From Xanthobacteraceae bacterium (GTDB lineage: Bacteria > Pseudomonadota > Alphaproteobacteria > Rhizobiales > Xanthobacteraceae), in NCBI GenBank assembly GCA_029266425.1, contig JAQSWY010000013.1, forward strand, positions 61,610 to 125,609: DNA of 64,000 bases, written 5' to 3'. Below, piece after piece: positions 24,712 through 33,060 of this stretch. How positions within the stretch are numbered: the stretch's first letter is position 1; each line of letters starts with the position of its first letter. The notes under the pieces were generated by a model. The model had not been told where the DNA came from. It saw nothing but the letters and a program-made list of their open reading frames with translations, and searched no databases. The position numbers were made by a program, and so were the translations under genes.

Positions 24712-25188
24712 CTAGAGAGAAGCCGCGCGGGCAAACCCTCCCACCTGCCGCAACGCCTCCCCTGCGATCATTGCTCCAGCCACCGCGACATTCAGCGAGC
24801 GCGCGCCCGCGACCATTGGCACCACCACCCGCGCATCCGCCACTTCGTGCACTGCTTCCGGTACGCCGGCGCTCTCGCGGCCGAGCAGCAGCACGTCGTC
24901 GGCGCGGAACGCGAAGTCCGCATAGGGAACGGCCCCCTTGGTCGTCGCCAGCACCAGTCGGCCTGCGTCATTCGCCCGCCATGCCTCGAACGCGGCGAAG
25001 GAGGCATGGCGGTGGATGGCGGCGCGGTCGAGGTAGTCCATGCCGGCGCGGCGGAAGCCGGCATCACCGACCGGAAAGCCGGCCGGTTCGATGATGTGCA
25101 GCGCAAGGTCGAGACAGGCGCAGAACCGCGCCAGTGTGCCGGCATTCTGCGCGATATCCGGCTCGTAGAGCGCAATGGCGAGGCTCAT
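24712..25188 (-). CDS. trmL: tRNA (cytidine(34)-2'-O)-methyltransferase
   Basis: 158 aa, SPOUT methyltransferase of the TrmL group. Starts [20 protein letters not shown] (the N-G-T/N motif) and has the knot motifs [26 protein letters not shown] and [16 protein letters not shown]. It methylates the wobble C34 of tRNA-Leu isoacceptors. GGAGGAGATGG directly before the ATG at 25188 decides that start. It is divergent from the bc1 operon, sharing a 229-bp upstream region. Confidence 0.95.
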   Translation of the reverse strand: MSLAIALYEPDIAQNAGTLARFCACLDLALHIIEPAGFPVGDAGFRRAGMDYLDRAAIHRHASFAAFEAWRANDAGRLVLATTKGAVPYADFAFRADDVLLLGRESAGVPEAVHEVADARVVVPMVAGARSLNVAVAGAMIAGEALRQVGGFARAASL

Positions 25189-25417
25189 TCCATCTCCTCC
25201 ACAACGGGTTGCCGCACACTCACCAGGAGTGTGGCGGGGCAGGACGGACTGCCGCACTGCGCTCATCTGGACAAGGGGCGGCGACGGTGCAATTAGAGGC
25301 GCTCGAAGGTACCCGCCCCTTATTTCGGGGCGCGCACCGCGTCGCGCCTGGCCCGGTGGATCCCGCATGGGGGAGGGCACCGCGCGAAAGGCAGGGTCGA
25401 GGGAAAGGGAACCGAAC

Positions 25418-25978
25418 GTGGCAGTAACTGGAACGGCGGAACCCACTCGCCGCGACTTCCTCTACATCGCGACCGGCGCGGTCGGTGCTGTAGGGGCGGC
25501 CGCGGCAATCTGGCCCTTCGTCTCGCAGCTTCAGCCGGACGCGTCCGTGCTGGCGCTCTCCTCCACGGAAGTCGACCTCTCCCAGATCCAGGAAGGCCAG
25601 ATCGTCACGGTGAAGTGGCGCGGCAAGCCGGTCTTCGTGTGGAACCGTACCGCGAAGGACATTGCCGAGGCGAAGGGGGTCGCGGTCTCCGCGCTGCTCG
25701 ATCCGATCGCCCGCAATGCCAATCTGCCCGCCGATGCTCCCGCCACCGACGAGAACCGCGCCGCCAAGGACAAGGAGAAGTGGCTCGTCGTGATCGGCAT
25801 CTGCACCCATCTCGGCTGCGTTCCGATCGGTCATGCCGGCGAGTATGATGGCTGGTTCTGCCCGTGCCACGGCTCGGAATATGATGGCGCCGGACGCGTG
25901 CGCCGCGGGCCGGCTCCCGAGAACCTTGCCATCCCGCCCTATAATTTCGTGTCCGACACGAAGATCTCCATCGGCTGA
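25418..25978 (+). CDS. petA: Ubiquinol-cytochrome c reductase, Rieske iron-sulfur subunit
   Basis: 186 aa from a GTG at 25418 after GGGAAAGGGAACC. A twin-arginine motif ([11 protein letters not shown], Arg11-Arg12) precedes the single N-terminal transmembrane anchor, as is normal for Tat-inserted Rieske proteins. The 2Fe-2S ligands are Cys129 and His131 (CTHLGC) and Cys148 and His151 (CPCHGSEYD), with Cys134-Cys150 for the disulfide. It moves electrons from ubiquinol to cytochrome c1. First gene of the bc1 operon (Rieske, b, c1), with 24 and 14 bp between genes. Confidence 0.98.
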   Translation: MAVTGTAEPTRRDFLYIATGAVGAVGAAAAIWPFVSQLQPDASVLALSSTEVDLSQIQEGQIVTVKWRGKPVFVWNRTAKDIAEAKGVAVSALLDPIARNANLPADAPATDENRAAKDKEKWLVVIGICTHLGCVPIGHAGEYDGWFCPCHGSEYDGAGRVRRGPAPENLAIPPYNFVSDTKISIG

Positions 25979-26002
25979 GCCGGCGTCAGGGACCTTGCAT
26001 CA

Positions 26003-27277
26003 ATGAGCGGACACGCGACATTCGAGCCGAAGAACCCGGCGCTGAAGTGGTTCGAGAGCCGGCTGCCTCTGGTGGGCCTGGTCCATTCCTCGTTCGTGGC
26101 CTATCCGACGCCGCGCAACCTGAACTACTGGTGGACCTTCGGCGGCATACTGTCGCTGATGCTCGGCGTGCAGATCATCTCCGGCGTCGTGCTGGTGATG
26201 CACTACACCCCGAACGTGGCGCTCGCCTTCGATTCCGTCGAGCACATCATGCGCGACGTGAGCTATGGCTGGCTGATCCGCTACATCCACGCCAACGGCG
26301 CCTCGATGTTCTTCATCGCGGTCTACATCCACATGTTCCGCGGCCTCTATTACGGGTCCTACAAGGCCCCGCGCGAAGTGCTGTGGATTCTCGGCGTGAT
26401 CATCTACCTCCTGATGATGGCGACCGGCTTCATGGGCTATGTGCTGCCCTGGGGTCAGATGAGCTTCTGGGGCGCCACCGTCATCACCAACCTGTTCTCG
26501 GCCTTCCCGGTGGTCGGTCCGACCATCGTCGAGTGGCTGTGGGGTGGCTTCGCGGTCGACAATCCGACGCTGAACCGCTTCTTCTCGCTGCACTATCTGC
26601 TGCCCTTCATGATCGCCGGCGTCGTCGTGCTGCACATCTGGGCGCTGCACGTGGTCGGCCAGAACAACCCGACCGGCGTCGAGCCGAAGTCGGAGAAGGA
26701 CACCGTGGCGTTCACGCCCTACGCGACCATCAAGGATGGCTTCGCGATGGTGTGCTTCCTCATCTTCTTCTCCTGGTTCATCTTTTACGTCCCGAACTAT
26801 CTCGGCCACGCCGACAACTACATACCGGCCAATCCGCTGGTGACGCCGGCGCACATCGTGCCCGAATGGTACTACCTGCCGTTCTACGCCATGCTGCGCT
26901 CGGTGCCGGACAAGCTCGGCGGCGTGCTCACCATGTTCGGCGCCATCATCGTGCTGTTCTTCGTGCCGTGGCTCGATACCTCGAAGGTGCGCTCGGCCAG
27001 CTACCGTCCGCTGTTCAAGCAGTTCTTCTGGATCTGGGTGGCGGTGTGCATCGGGCTCGGCTGGCTCGGCGCGAAGCCGGCGGAAGGCGGTTACGTGATC
27101 GCCGGCCGCATCCTCACCATCTGGTACTTCGCGCACTTCCTCATCATCCTGCCGCTGCTCGGCCTCTTCGAGAAGCCGAAGGCGGTCCCGGCCTCGATCA
27201 CCGAGGCGGTGCTGGGGAAGTCCAGGGGCGGCACGCCCGTCGCGGCGGGCGTCTCTGCGCCCGACGTCAAGGGTTGA
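26003..27277 (+). CDS. petB: Cytochrome b of the bc1 complex
   Basis: 424 aa, the long (b6 plus subunit IV fused) alphaproteobacterial form. Heme ligands are visible as His pairs spaced 14 residues apart: [12 protein letters not shown] with YIHMFRG in helix B, and SLHYLLPF with VLHIWALH in helix D. The Qo-site motif is PEWYYLPFY. Eight transmembrane helices. It oxidises quinol at Qo and reduces quinone at Qi. The ATG at 26003 follows a usable ribosome site in the 24-bp gap after petA. Confidence 0.98.
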   Translation: MSGHATFEPKNPALKWFESRLPLVGLVHSSFVAYPTPRNLNYWWTFGGILSLMLGVQIISGVVLVMHYTPNVALAFDSVEHIMRDVSYGWLIRYIHANGASMFFIAVYIHMFRGLYYGSYKAPREVLWILGVIIYLLMMATGFMGYVLPWGQMSFWGATVITNLFSAFPVVGPTIVEWLWGGFAVDNPTLNRFFSLHYLLPFMIAGVVVLHIWALHVVGQNNPTGVEPKSEKDTVAFTPYATIKDGFAMVCFLIFFSWFIFYVPNYLGHADNYIPANPLVTPAHIVPEWYYLPFYAMLRSVPDKLGGVLTMFGAIIVLFFVPWLDTSKVRSASYRPLFKQFFWIWVAVCIGLGWLGAKPAEGGYVIAGRILTIWYFAHFLIILPLLGLFEKPKAVPASITEAVLGKSRGGTPVAAGVSAPDVKG

Positions 27278-27291
27278 GCGGGACGGATACA

Positions 27292-28149
27292 ATGAACAAG
27301 CTCATGTCTCTCCGCTCGCTCACCCTCGGTGCCGCCGCTGCGCTGCTGCTGGCTGGCGCCCCCGTCATGGCGCAGGAAGGCCACGGCTCGCCGCAGCCGC
27401 ACCGCGAAAGCTGGTCCTTCGCCGGCCCGTTCGGCAAGTACGACCAAGCCCAGCTGCAGCGCGGCTTCCAGGTGTTCAAGGAGGTCTGCGCCTCCTGCCA
27501 CTCCGCGCAGCTGTTCGCCTTCCGCAACCTCGCCCAGCCGGGCGGCCCGGGCTATTCCGAGGACCAGGCCAAGACGGTCGCCGAGGAATACAAGGTGCAG
27601 GACGGGCCGAACGATGCCGGCGACATGTTCGAGCGCCCGGCGCGGCTCTCCGACCGCTGGCCCTCACCGTTCCCGAACGAGCAGGCGGCCCGCGCCTCGA
27701 ACGGCGGCGCCTTCCCGCCGGACTTCTCGGTGCTGGCCAAGGCGCGCACCTATGAGGTCGGCTTCCCGGGATTCCTGATCGACGTCGTCAAGCAGTATCA
27801 GGAGCAGGGTCCGGACTATATCCACGCCCTGCTGAACGGCTACAAAGATACGCCGCCGGAAGGCTTCACCCTGGCGGAAGGCGCGCACTACAACGAGTAC
27901 TTCCCCGGCCACGCGATCAAGATGCCGAAGCCGCTGTCGGACGACCAGGTCACCTATAGCGATGGCACCCCGCAGACCGTCGACCAGTATTCGCGCGACG
28001 TCGTCGCCTTCATGATGTGGCTCGCCGAGCCGCACCTCGAGGAGCGCAAGCGTCTCGGCTTCCAGGTAATGCTGTTCCTGATCGTCTTTGCCGGGCTGCT
28101 CTACTTCACCAAGAAGAAGGTGTGGAAGAGCGTGCACGACCACGCCTGA
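27292..28149 (+). CDS. petC: Cytochrome c1
   Basis: 285 aa. Signal peptide 1-27 (cleavage near VMAQ), heme c motif CASCH, methionine ligand in GHAIKMPKPLS, and a C-terminal membrane anchor (FQVMLFLIVFAGLLYFTKKK) holding the periplasmic domain. It passes electrons from the Rieske centre to soluble or membrane cytochrome c. Starts 14 bp after petB; a strong hairpin terminator follows 28 bp after the stop. Confidence 0.98.
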   Translation: MNKLMSLRSLTLGAAAALLLAGAPVMAQEGHGSPQPHRESWSFAGPFGKYDQAQLQRGFQVFKEVCASCHSAQLFAFRNLAQPGGPGYSEDQAKTVAEEYKVQDGPNDAGDMFERPARLSDRWPSPFPNEQAARASNGGAFPPDFSVLAKARTYEVGFPGFLIDVVKQYQEQGPDYIHALLNGYKDTPPEGFTLAEGAHYNEYFPGHAIKMPKPLSDDQVTYSDGTPQTVDQYSRDVVAFMMWLAEPHLEERKRLGFQVMLFLIVFAGLLYFTKKKVWKSVHDHA

Positions 28150-28177
28150 GGGCGGGCGCAGCTCAATCGATGACGAG

Positions 28178-28204
28178 GGGCCCCGAACGGGGCCCTTTGC
28201 TTTT
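28178..28204 (+). terminator. Rho-independent terminator of the bc1 operon
   Basis: Stem GGGCCCC (28178-28184), loop GAAC, stem GGGGCCC (28189-28195), followed by TTTGCTTTT. Placed 28 bp after the petC stop. Confidence 0.9.
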
Positions 28205-28230
28205 GTGCATTTTGCAAATGCGCTCTGCTT

Positions 28231-28380
28231 CAGCATCCTTCGACGCCCGGCCTTGCCGGGCACCTCAGGATGAGGTGGTTCTGGACTCTTAAAATGACCT
28301 CATCCTGAGGTGCGAGCCCACGGGTCTTGCTTTGCAAGCCCGAGGACAGGCTCCGCGAGCCTCGAAGGATGTTGAAGCAG
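28231..28380. repeat. Family-A repeat carrying an inserted 41-bp module
   Basis: Left arm CATCCTTCGACGCCCGGC...GGGCACCTCAGGATGAGG and right arm CCTCATCCTGAGGTGCGAG...GCGAGCCTCGAAGGATG. In the right arm an extra segment at 28317-28357 (starting CCCACGGGTCTTGC and ending GAGGACAGGCTCCGCG) is absent from the copies at 7987 and 59248 but appears again at 47673-47710 and inside uvrC at 49812-49854. Confidence 0.88.
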
Positions 28381-28422
28381 GGCGCCATTCGTTCGTGACC
28401 CATGCACGCAGGGAAACGCCAC

Positions 28423-29157
28423 ATGAGCAGGCCAGCGCCGGGCGAAGAGTTCCGCTTCGCCTATCTCATCGAGCCGCCGTTCTGCTATCGCGCCGCAGAT
28501 GGCGAGGTCACCGGCTGCGACGTCGAAGTCGCGCGTCATGTCTTCCGGACGCTGGGCTACACTTCGTTCGTCTCAGTGGAGACCGAATTCGCCGATCTGT
28601 TGCCCGGCCTCGAAGACGGCCGCTGGCACATGACGACCGGGATGTTCGTCACGCCCGAGCGCGCCCGCCGCGCGACCTTCTGCCGGCCGGTGTGGGCACT
28701 GCCGGACGGCCTGCTGGTGGCGGGCGGCAATCCGCACGGCATCACCGGCTATGGCTCGCTCGCCCGCGAGCCGGCGCTGCGGCTCGGCGTCGTCCAGGAC
28801 CAGATGCAGCACCGCACCGCGCTGGACATCGGCGTCCCGGAGGCGCGGATCCGCATCTTCGCGAATTACCCCGAGGCGGCTGCGGCCGTCGCTGGGGGCG
28901 TGGTCGATGCCTATGCCAGCGTGGCCATGGCCCATGCCGGCCATCTGGCGGAGCATCCGGCCTCCGGGCTCTCCATCGTGGAGGTGCCGGTCAGCGATAA
29001 GCCGGCCGCTGTCGGCGCATTCGCCGTCCCGCGGGCTGCCAACGATCTTCGGGATGCGATCGATGCCGCGCTTGCCGGCTTCCTCGGCTCGTCGGAACAC
29101 CGCGCGCTCATGGCCCGCTTCGGCTTCAGCGATGCGCAGGTCGACCTGATCGCCTGA
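28423..29157 (+). CDS. Transporter substrate-binding (SBP_bac_3) domain protein without signal peptide
   Basis: 244 aa from the ATG at 28423, which has AGGGAAA at a good distance; an ATG at 28402 adds seven residues. The sequence is a whole family-3 solute-binding domain (FRFAYLIEPPFCYRAADGEV, GCDVEVARHVFRTLG, FADLLPGLEDGRWHMTTGMF, TPERARRATFCRPVW), as in amino-acid ABC transporters, but the domain begins at residue ~10 with no signal peptide in either start. No permease or ATPase gene is adjacent. It is probably cytoplasmic, or acts as a ligand-binding protein outside classical transport. Four residues Cys suggest it need not be periplasmic. Confidence 0.8.
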   Translation: MSRPAPGEEFRFAYLIEPPFCYRAADGEVTGCDVEVARHVFRTLGYTSFVSVETEFADLLPGLEDGRWHMTTGMFVTPERARRATFCRPVWALPDGLLVAGGNPHGITGYGSLAREPALRLGVVQDQMQHRTALDIGVPEARIRIFANYPEAAAAVAGGVVDAYASVAMAHAGHLAEHPASGLSIVEVPVSDKPAAVGAFAVPRAANDLRDAIDAALAGFLGSSEHRALMARFGFSDAQVDLIA

Positions 29158-29169
29158 CGGCCAGGTCTT

Positions 29170-29233
29170 CAGGCCTCCAGGTATTCAGGCCTCCAGGTAT
29201 GCAGGCCTCCAGCTGTTCAGGCCTCCAGCCGCT
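29170..29233. repeat. 16-bp tandem repeat, four copies, entering the 3' end of maoC
   Basis: CAGGCCTCCAGGTATT (29170), CAGGCCTCCAGGTATG (29186), CAGGCCTCCAGCTGTT (29202) and CAGGCCTCCAGCCGCT (29218). The last copy contains the final codons Leu-Glu-Ala and the stop of the MaoC gene on the minus strand; the others extend downstream. A partial fifth copy precedes at 29161. Confidence 0.92.
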
Positions 29234-29693
29234 CCACGAAGACACAATTGGTGAACTCTAGGACCAGCCGGCCATATTGGTTCGAGCCGCGTTCCTGGGT
29301 GAAGACGAGGCCCCATTCCGGCCGGCTGGCGCTCGGCTTCTTGGCGGCGATCTCGCTTTCATAGGTGAGCGTGTCGCCGGCGAAGACCGGCTTCAGCCAT
29401 TTCATGTCCTTGAAGCCGGGGGAGGGACCGACCCGCGGCACGCGCTCGCCGCGGGACCGCATCGCCTGGTGGGCACGCGCCATGGTCTCGGCCCTGAGCC
29501 GTGCCCAGATCGACGCCGTGTGCCAGCCGGAGGCGGCGAGCCCGCCGAAATGGGTGCGCGCCGCTGCCACCGGATCGACATGGAAGGGCTGCGGATCCCA
29601 GGCGCGGGCGAACGCCATGATCTCCTCGGCAAGGAAGGTGTGCGATCCGAGCGGTGTCTTCTCGCCGATGTCGATGTCTTCGAAGAAGTGCAT
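29217..29693 (-). CDS. MaoC family dehydratase, proximal copy
   Basis: 158 aa, hot-dog fold. Contains the hydratase pattern FARAWDPQPFHVDPVAAART (Asp/His pair of R-specific enoyl-CoA hydratases) and FGGLAASGWHTASIW. Likely hydrates or dehydrates a CoA thioester. It follows a second MaoC gene with 9 bp between, and the two share the layout xFxEDxxxGx..., which suggests an old duplication and perhaps a heterodimer. The stop codon is part of the four-copy tandem repeat. The pathway is not identified; no acyl-CoA ligase or dehydrogenase gene is adjacent. Confidence 0.88.
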   Translation of the reverse strand: MHFFEDIDIGEKTPLGSHTFLAEEIMAFARAWDPQPFHVDPVAAARTHFGGLAASGWHTASIWARLRAETMARAHQAMRSRGERVPRVGPSPGFKDMKWLKPVFAGDTLTYESEIAAKKPSASRPEWGLVFTQERGSNQYGRLVLEFTNCVFVERLEA

Positions 29694-29702
29694 TGGCCTC
29701 CC

Positions 29703-30161
29703 TCAAGCCAGCCGGGCGCCGGGATTGCGCCGGCCGAACATGATGGAGGAGACGAGGTCGAACACCACCGTCCCGGTGGCGTCGAGCAGTTCGAAGCGGA
29801 ACTTCACCAGGCCCATTTCCGGCCGGCTCTTGGAGGCTCTCGTCTCCAGCACGGCGCGGCGCAGGGTCAGCACGGCCCCGGGATAGACCGGGCGCAGGAA
29901 GCGCGCCTCGTCGACGCCGGGCGAGCCCATGGAATCGGTCTTCAGGAGCAGCCCGTCGGCGAGCAGCCGCATGAAGATGCAGCACACGTGCCAGCCGGAC
30001 GCGGCAATGCCGCCGAGCCGCGTCGCCTCGGCAGCGGCCTCGTCGAGATGCAGCGGATCGGGATCGTATTGCTTGGCAAAGGCCACGATCTCCTCGCGGC
30101 CGACGACATAGCGCCCACCGGTCGCGACATGTCCCTCGTGGAAGTCTTCCCAGAAGAGCAT
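29703..30161 (-). CDS. MaoC family dehydratase, distal copy
   Basis: 152 aa from the ATG at 30161 (longer frames upstream have no family match). Shares with the neighbouring MaoC gene the start LFWEDFHEGH, FAKQYDPDPLHLDEAAAEAT and the block LGGIAASGWHVCCIFMRL, with the catalytic Asp and His in DPDPLHLD. Both are small single hot-dog proteins. The pair probably forms one operon read from the promoter upstream of 30161. Substrate unknown. Confidence 0.87.
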   Translation of the reverse strand: MLFWEDFHEGHVATGGRYVVGREEIVAFAKQYDPDPLHLDEAAAEATRLGGIAASGWHVCCIFMRLLADGLLLKTDSMGSPGVDEARFLRPVYPGAVLTLRRAVLETRASKSRPEMGLVKFRFELLDATGTVVFDLVSSIMFGRRNPGARLA

Positions 30162-30278
30162 CGCCGCCCCAGTCTCCCGCCCCACAGTCCTGACAATGCG
30201 ATGACAGGCGACGGCGTTCCTCGCGTCAAGGGCATAGGAGATGCGCGTCGGCGCATGTCCCGCAAAAGTTGGCAGATT

Positions 30279-30316
30279 CGTGCGTCTCGACATGCCCCGG
30301 CATGTTGAGACGCACG
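30279..30316 (-). terminator. Long stem-loop at the end of ychF
   Basis: CGTGCGTCTCGACATGCC (30279-30296) pairs with GGCATGTTGAGACGCACG (30299-30316), 18-bp arms with one mismatch (G-T) and a CC loop, starting 1 bp after the ychF stop at 30318. No T-run follows in either direction, so it may be a factor-dependent terminator or a 3'-end stabiliser rather than a classical terminator. Confidence 0.6.
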
Positions 30317-30317
30317 C

Positions 30318-31415
30318 TCAGGTGTTGAAACGGAAGTGCAGCACGTCGCCATCGGCGACGACGTAGTCCTTGCCTTCGAGCCGCAGCTTGCCGGCCTCGC
30401 GGGCGCCGGCTTCGCCCTTGCCGCGCACGTAATCCTCATAGGCGATGGTCTCGGAGCGGATGAAGCCCTTCTCGAAATCGCTGTGGATGACGCCCGCCGC
30501 CGCCGGCGCTCTGGTGCCGGCCGTGATGGTCCAGGCGCGGGCTTCCTTCGGGCCGACGGTGAAATAGGTGACGAGCTTGAGCAGGTCGTAGCCGGCGCGG
30601 ATCACGCGGTTGAGGCCCGGCTCGAACAGCCCGATCGCCTCCAGATATTCCTCCTGCTCGCCGGGCGGCAGCACCGCGATCTCGCTCTCGATCTTGGCGG
30701 AGACGACCACCGCCTTGGCGCCTTCCTTTGCCGCCTGGTCGAAGACCTGGTCGGAGAGCGAGTTGCCGTCCTTGGCCGAGCCCTCCTCGACATTGCAGAC
30801 ATAGAGCACGGGCTTGGACGAGAGCAGGCCGAGCATGCCGAAGGCGCGTTCCTCCTCGGGCTTCACTTCGACAAGGCGAGCCGGCTTGCCCTCGCGCAGC
30901 AGGACGAGCGCGCGGTTCATCAGCTCGAGGCTCTCCTTGGCTTCCTTGTCGCCACCCTTGGCCTTCTTCTCGATGGCGCCGACGCGCTTCTCGAGGCTAT
31001 CGAGGTCGGCGAGCATCAGCTCGGTCTCGATGGTCTCGATATCCGCGAGCGGGGAGATCTTGCCCTCGACATGGGTGATGTCACCATCCTCGAAGCAGCG
31101 CACCACATGGGCGATGGCGTCGCATTCGCGGATGTTGGCGAGGAACTGATTGCCGAGCCCTTCACCCTGCGAGGCGCCGCGGACCAGCCCGGCGATGTCC
31201 ACGAAGGTGAGGCGGGTCGGGATGATCTGCGCCGAACTGGCGATCTCGGCCAGCGTGTCGAGACGCGGGTCCGGCACCGCCACCTCGCCGACATTCGGCT
31301 CGATGGTGCAGAACGGATAGTTCGCCGCCTGCGCCGCCGCGGTCTGCGTCAGCGCATTGAAGAGGGTCGACTTGCCGACGTTCGGCAGGCCGACGATGCC
31401 GCATTTGAAGCCCAT
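30318..31415 (-). CDS. ychF: Redox-regulated ATPase YchF (OLA1)
   Basis: 365 aa from the ATG at 31415, normal length. G1 motif GLPNVGKSTLFNALT, then FCTIEPNVG, G3 DIAGLVRGASQGEGLGNQFL, and a C-terminal TGS domain (LLKLVTYFTVGPKEARAWTI ... EDYVRGKGEAGAREAGKLRL). YchF prefers ATP over GTP, binds ribosomes and is involved in stress responses. A strong stem-loop lies just after its stop. Upstream sits pth, as is common. Confidence 0.97.
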   Translation of the reverse strand: MGFKCGIVGLPNVGKSTLFNALTQTAAAQAANYPFCTIEPNVGEVAVPDPRLDTLAEIASSAQIIPTRLTFVDIAGLVRGASQGEGLGNQFLANIRECDAIAHVVRCFEDGDITHVEGKISPLADIETIETELMLADLDSLEKRVGAIEKKAKGGDKEAKESLELMNRALVLLREGKPARLVEVKPEEERAFGMLGLLSSKPVLYVCNVEEGSAKDGNSLSDQVFDQAAKEGAKAVVVSAKIESEIAVLPPGEQEEYLEAIGLFEPGLNRVIRAGYDLLKLVTYFTVGPKEARAWTITAGTRAPAAAGVIHSDFEKGFIRSETIAYEDYVRGKGEAGAREAGKLRLEGKDYVVADGDVLHFRFNT

Positions 31416-31485
31416 GGGGTCGCTGCTCGTCGTGATCTGAATGTTGCTGCTGTGGTTAGGCAAGCCGGCCGCAGTGCGCAAGTCT

Positions 31486-31557
31486 TATGCGGCGAAACCG
31501 TCCCATGCCGCGAAACCGCCCTATGCGGCAAGACCGTCCTATACGGCGGGCTTGCCG
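31486..31557. repeat. 18-bp tandem repeat, ~3.5 copies, at the 3' end of pth
   Basis: TATGCGGCGAAACCGTCC (31486), CATGCCGCGAAACCGCCC (31504), TATGCGGCAAGACCGTCC (31522) and the partial TATACGGCGGGCTTGCCG (31540). The stop codon of pth (31539-31541, minus strand) lies in the junction of the last copies. 18 bp is six codons, so on the minus strand every copy places a TAG or TGG in the same frame. Confidence 0.88.
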
Positions 31558-32141
31558 TTGGCGCTGAGCCCCCGCGATTCCAGCAGCAGGTGCATCCGGC
31601 TCTGGAATTCTTCCGGCCGGCCCTTCACCAGTAGCTCGGCAAGCTCCGCGCAGCCGTCGCACACCGCCTCCACCCACGGCCGCTCGGCCTTGGCGAAGTC
31701 GTTGAGCACGTACGGCATCACCAGCGCCTTGTCGCCGGGATGACCGATGCCGAGCCGCACCCGGCCATAATCGTTGCCGCAATGCGCGGTGACGGAGCGC
31801 AGTCCGTTGTGGCCGGCATTGCCGCCGCCATGCTTCACCCGCACCTTGGCGGGTGCGAGATCCAGCTCGTCATGGAAGACGAAGATGTCCTTCAGCGTGA
31901 TCTTGTAGAAGCGCTCCGCCTCCGCGACGGCGCGCCCGCTGTCGTTCATGAAGGTTTCGGGGAGCAGCGCCAGCACCTTCTCGCCGGCGATCTCGCCCTC
32001 GCAGGCCGCGCCCTGGAAGCGCCGGCGCCAAGGGGAGAAGCGATGGCGGCGGACTATCGCGTCCACCGCCATGAAGCCGATATTGTGCCGGTTGCCGGCA
32101 TATTTCGGGCCGGGATTGCCAAGCCCCGCGAACAGGAACAC
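31539..32141 (-). CDS. pth: Peptidyl-tRNA hydrolase
   Basis: 200 aa from the GTG at 32141. That start has GGGAGGA seven bases upstream and gives the family's usual [20 protein letters not shown]; a TTG at 32180 lies inside a tandem repeat and is rejected. The catalytic His is in NRHNIGF; other blocks are [40 protein letters not shown] and RLGIGHPGD. It frees tRNA from peptidyl-tRNA that drops off ribosomes. Placed between rplY and ychF, the usual order. Confidence 0.96.
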   Translation of the reverse strand: MFLFAGLGNPGPKYAGNRHNIGFMAVDAIVRRHRFSPWRRRFQGAACEGEIAGEKVLALLPETFMNDSGRAVAEAERFYKITLKDIFVFHDELDLAPAKVRVKHGGGNAGHNGLRSVTAHCGNDYGRVRLGIGHPGDKALVMPYVLNDFAKAERPWVEAVCDGCAELAELLVKGRPEEFQSRMHLLLESRGLSANGKPAV

Positions 32142-32172
32142 GGGGGTGTCCTCCCGGCCGGAAATTAATGTT

Positions 32173-32238
32173 TCGCTCAAGCCCGGCTCAAGCTTTGCTC
32201 AGCGTTCGCTTGAGCTCGGCTTGACCTTGGCTCGAACT
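32173..32238. repeat. 11-bp degenerate tandem repeat, six copies, right after rplY
   Basis: On the minus strand: AGTTCGAGCCA, AGGTCAAGCCG, AGCTCAAGCGA, ACGCTGAGCAA, AGCTTGAGCCG, GGCTTGAGCGA. The first unit begins on the A of the rplY stop codon. The array lies between rplY and pth. Confidence 0.75.
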
Positions 32239-32885
32239 CAGCTCTTTTTGGCGCCCGCAGCCGGGGTAGCAGCCGCAGCCGCGGCGGCAGCCGCAGCCTC
32301 GTCGGCCTCGGCTTCGCGCAGGCCCGACGGCGCCGCGATGGTGACCAGCGTGTCGTCGCCATGGCCCGCCCAGGTAACGCCCGCCGGCAACGTGACCTGC
32401 GACAGATGCACCGAGTCGCCGAGCTGCGCGCTTCCGAGATCGATATCGATCGCCTCGGGGATGTTGTCGGCCGGCACGTTCAGCGAGACGCTGTGGGCGA
32501 CGATGTTCAGCGTGCCGCCGCGCTTGATGCCCGGGGCAGTCTCGGCATTCACGAAGTGGACTGGAATGTCGACCACGAGGCTGGCGCCGACCGCAACGCG
32601 CAGGAAGTCAACGTGCAGCGGCAGGTCCTTGATCGGGTCGAGCTGGTAGTCGCGCGGGATCACGCGGTGCTTCTCGCCCTCGACATCGACATTGAAGAGG
32701 GTGGAGAGGAAATGGCCCGCATAGATGGTGCGGCTGATCTCGGTGTAATCGAGCGTAATGCCCAACGGGGCCTTCCCGTCGCCGTAGATCACGGCGGGCA
32801 CGCGTCCGGCGCGGCGTTCTGCACGAGCGGCCCCCTTGCCGACCTTCGCGCGCGCCGTCGCCTTCAGTTCCTTGATGGCGGTCAT
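32238..32885 (-). CDS. rplY: Ribosomal protein L25, general stress (Ctc) form
   Basis: 215 aa, the long alphaproteobacterial form with the N-terminal 5S rRNA-binding domain (TARAKVGKGAARAERRAGRV PAVIYG) and a C-terminal TL5/Ctc extension (IPVHFVNAETAPGIKRGGTL, LGDSVHLSQVTLPAGVTW) that ends in an Ala-rich, Lys tail. It binds 5S rRNA in the 50S subunit. The ATG at 32885 is preceded by GAAGGACTTATAGCC. Upstream of pth in the same direction. Confidence 0.95.
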   Translation of the reverse strand: MTAIKELKATARAKVGKGAARAERRAGRVPAVIYGDGKAPLGITLDYTEISRTIYAGHFLSTLFNVDVEGEKHRVIPRDYQLDPIKDLPLHVDFLRVAVGASLVVDIPVHFVNAETAPGIKRGGTLNIVAHSVSLNVPADNIPEAIDIDLGSAQLGDSVHLSQVTLPAGVTWAGHGDDTLVTIAAPSGLREAEADEAAAAAAAAAATPAAGAKKS

Positions 32886-33060
32886 GGCTATAAGTCCTTC
32901 GTTCGGTTCCCCAACGCGGCTTGAGGCCGCGCAGGCGGCCGTCCCGTCGGGATGGTTCGGTGTTGATGTCGTGCCGGCGCGCCTCCAGGGGTGCGGATAG
33001 GCCGGACGACGGCCGCGCTCATAGCAGCAAAGTCGTTACAGGGCAATGTTGCGGGCGGCG

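Noticed and set aside
32141..32180. Earlier start of pth at a TTG (32180).
   Set aside because: It lies in a degenerate 11-bp repeat and has no ribosome site; the GTG at 32141 has a strong one and gives the family N terminus.
29170..32238. Possible CRISPR arrays at the tandem repeats.
   Set aside because: Units are contiguous with no spacers, are 11 to 18 bp long, and there are no cas genes.
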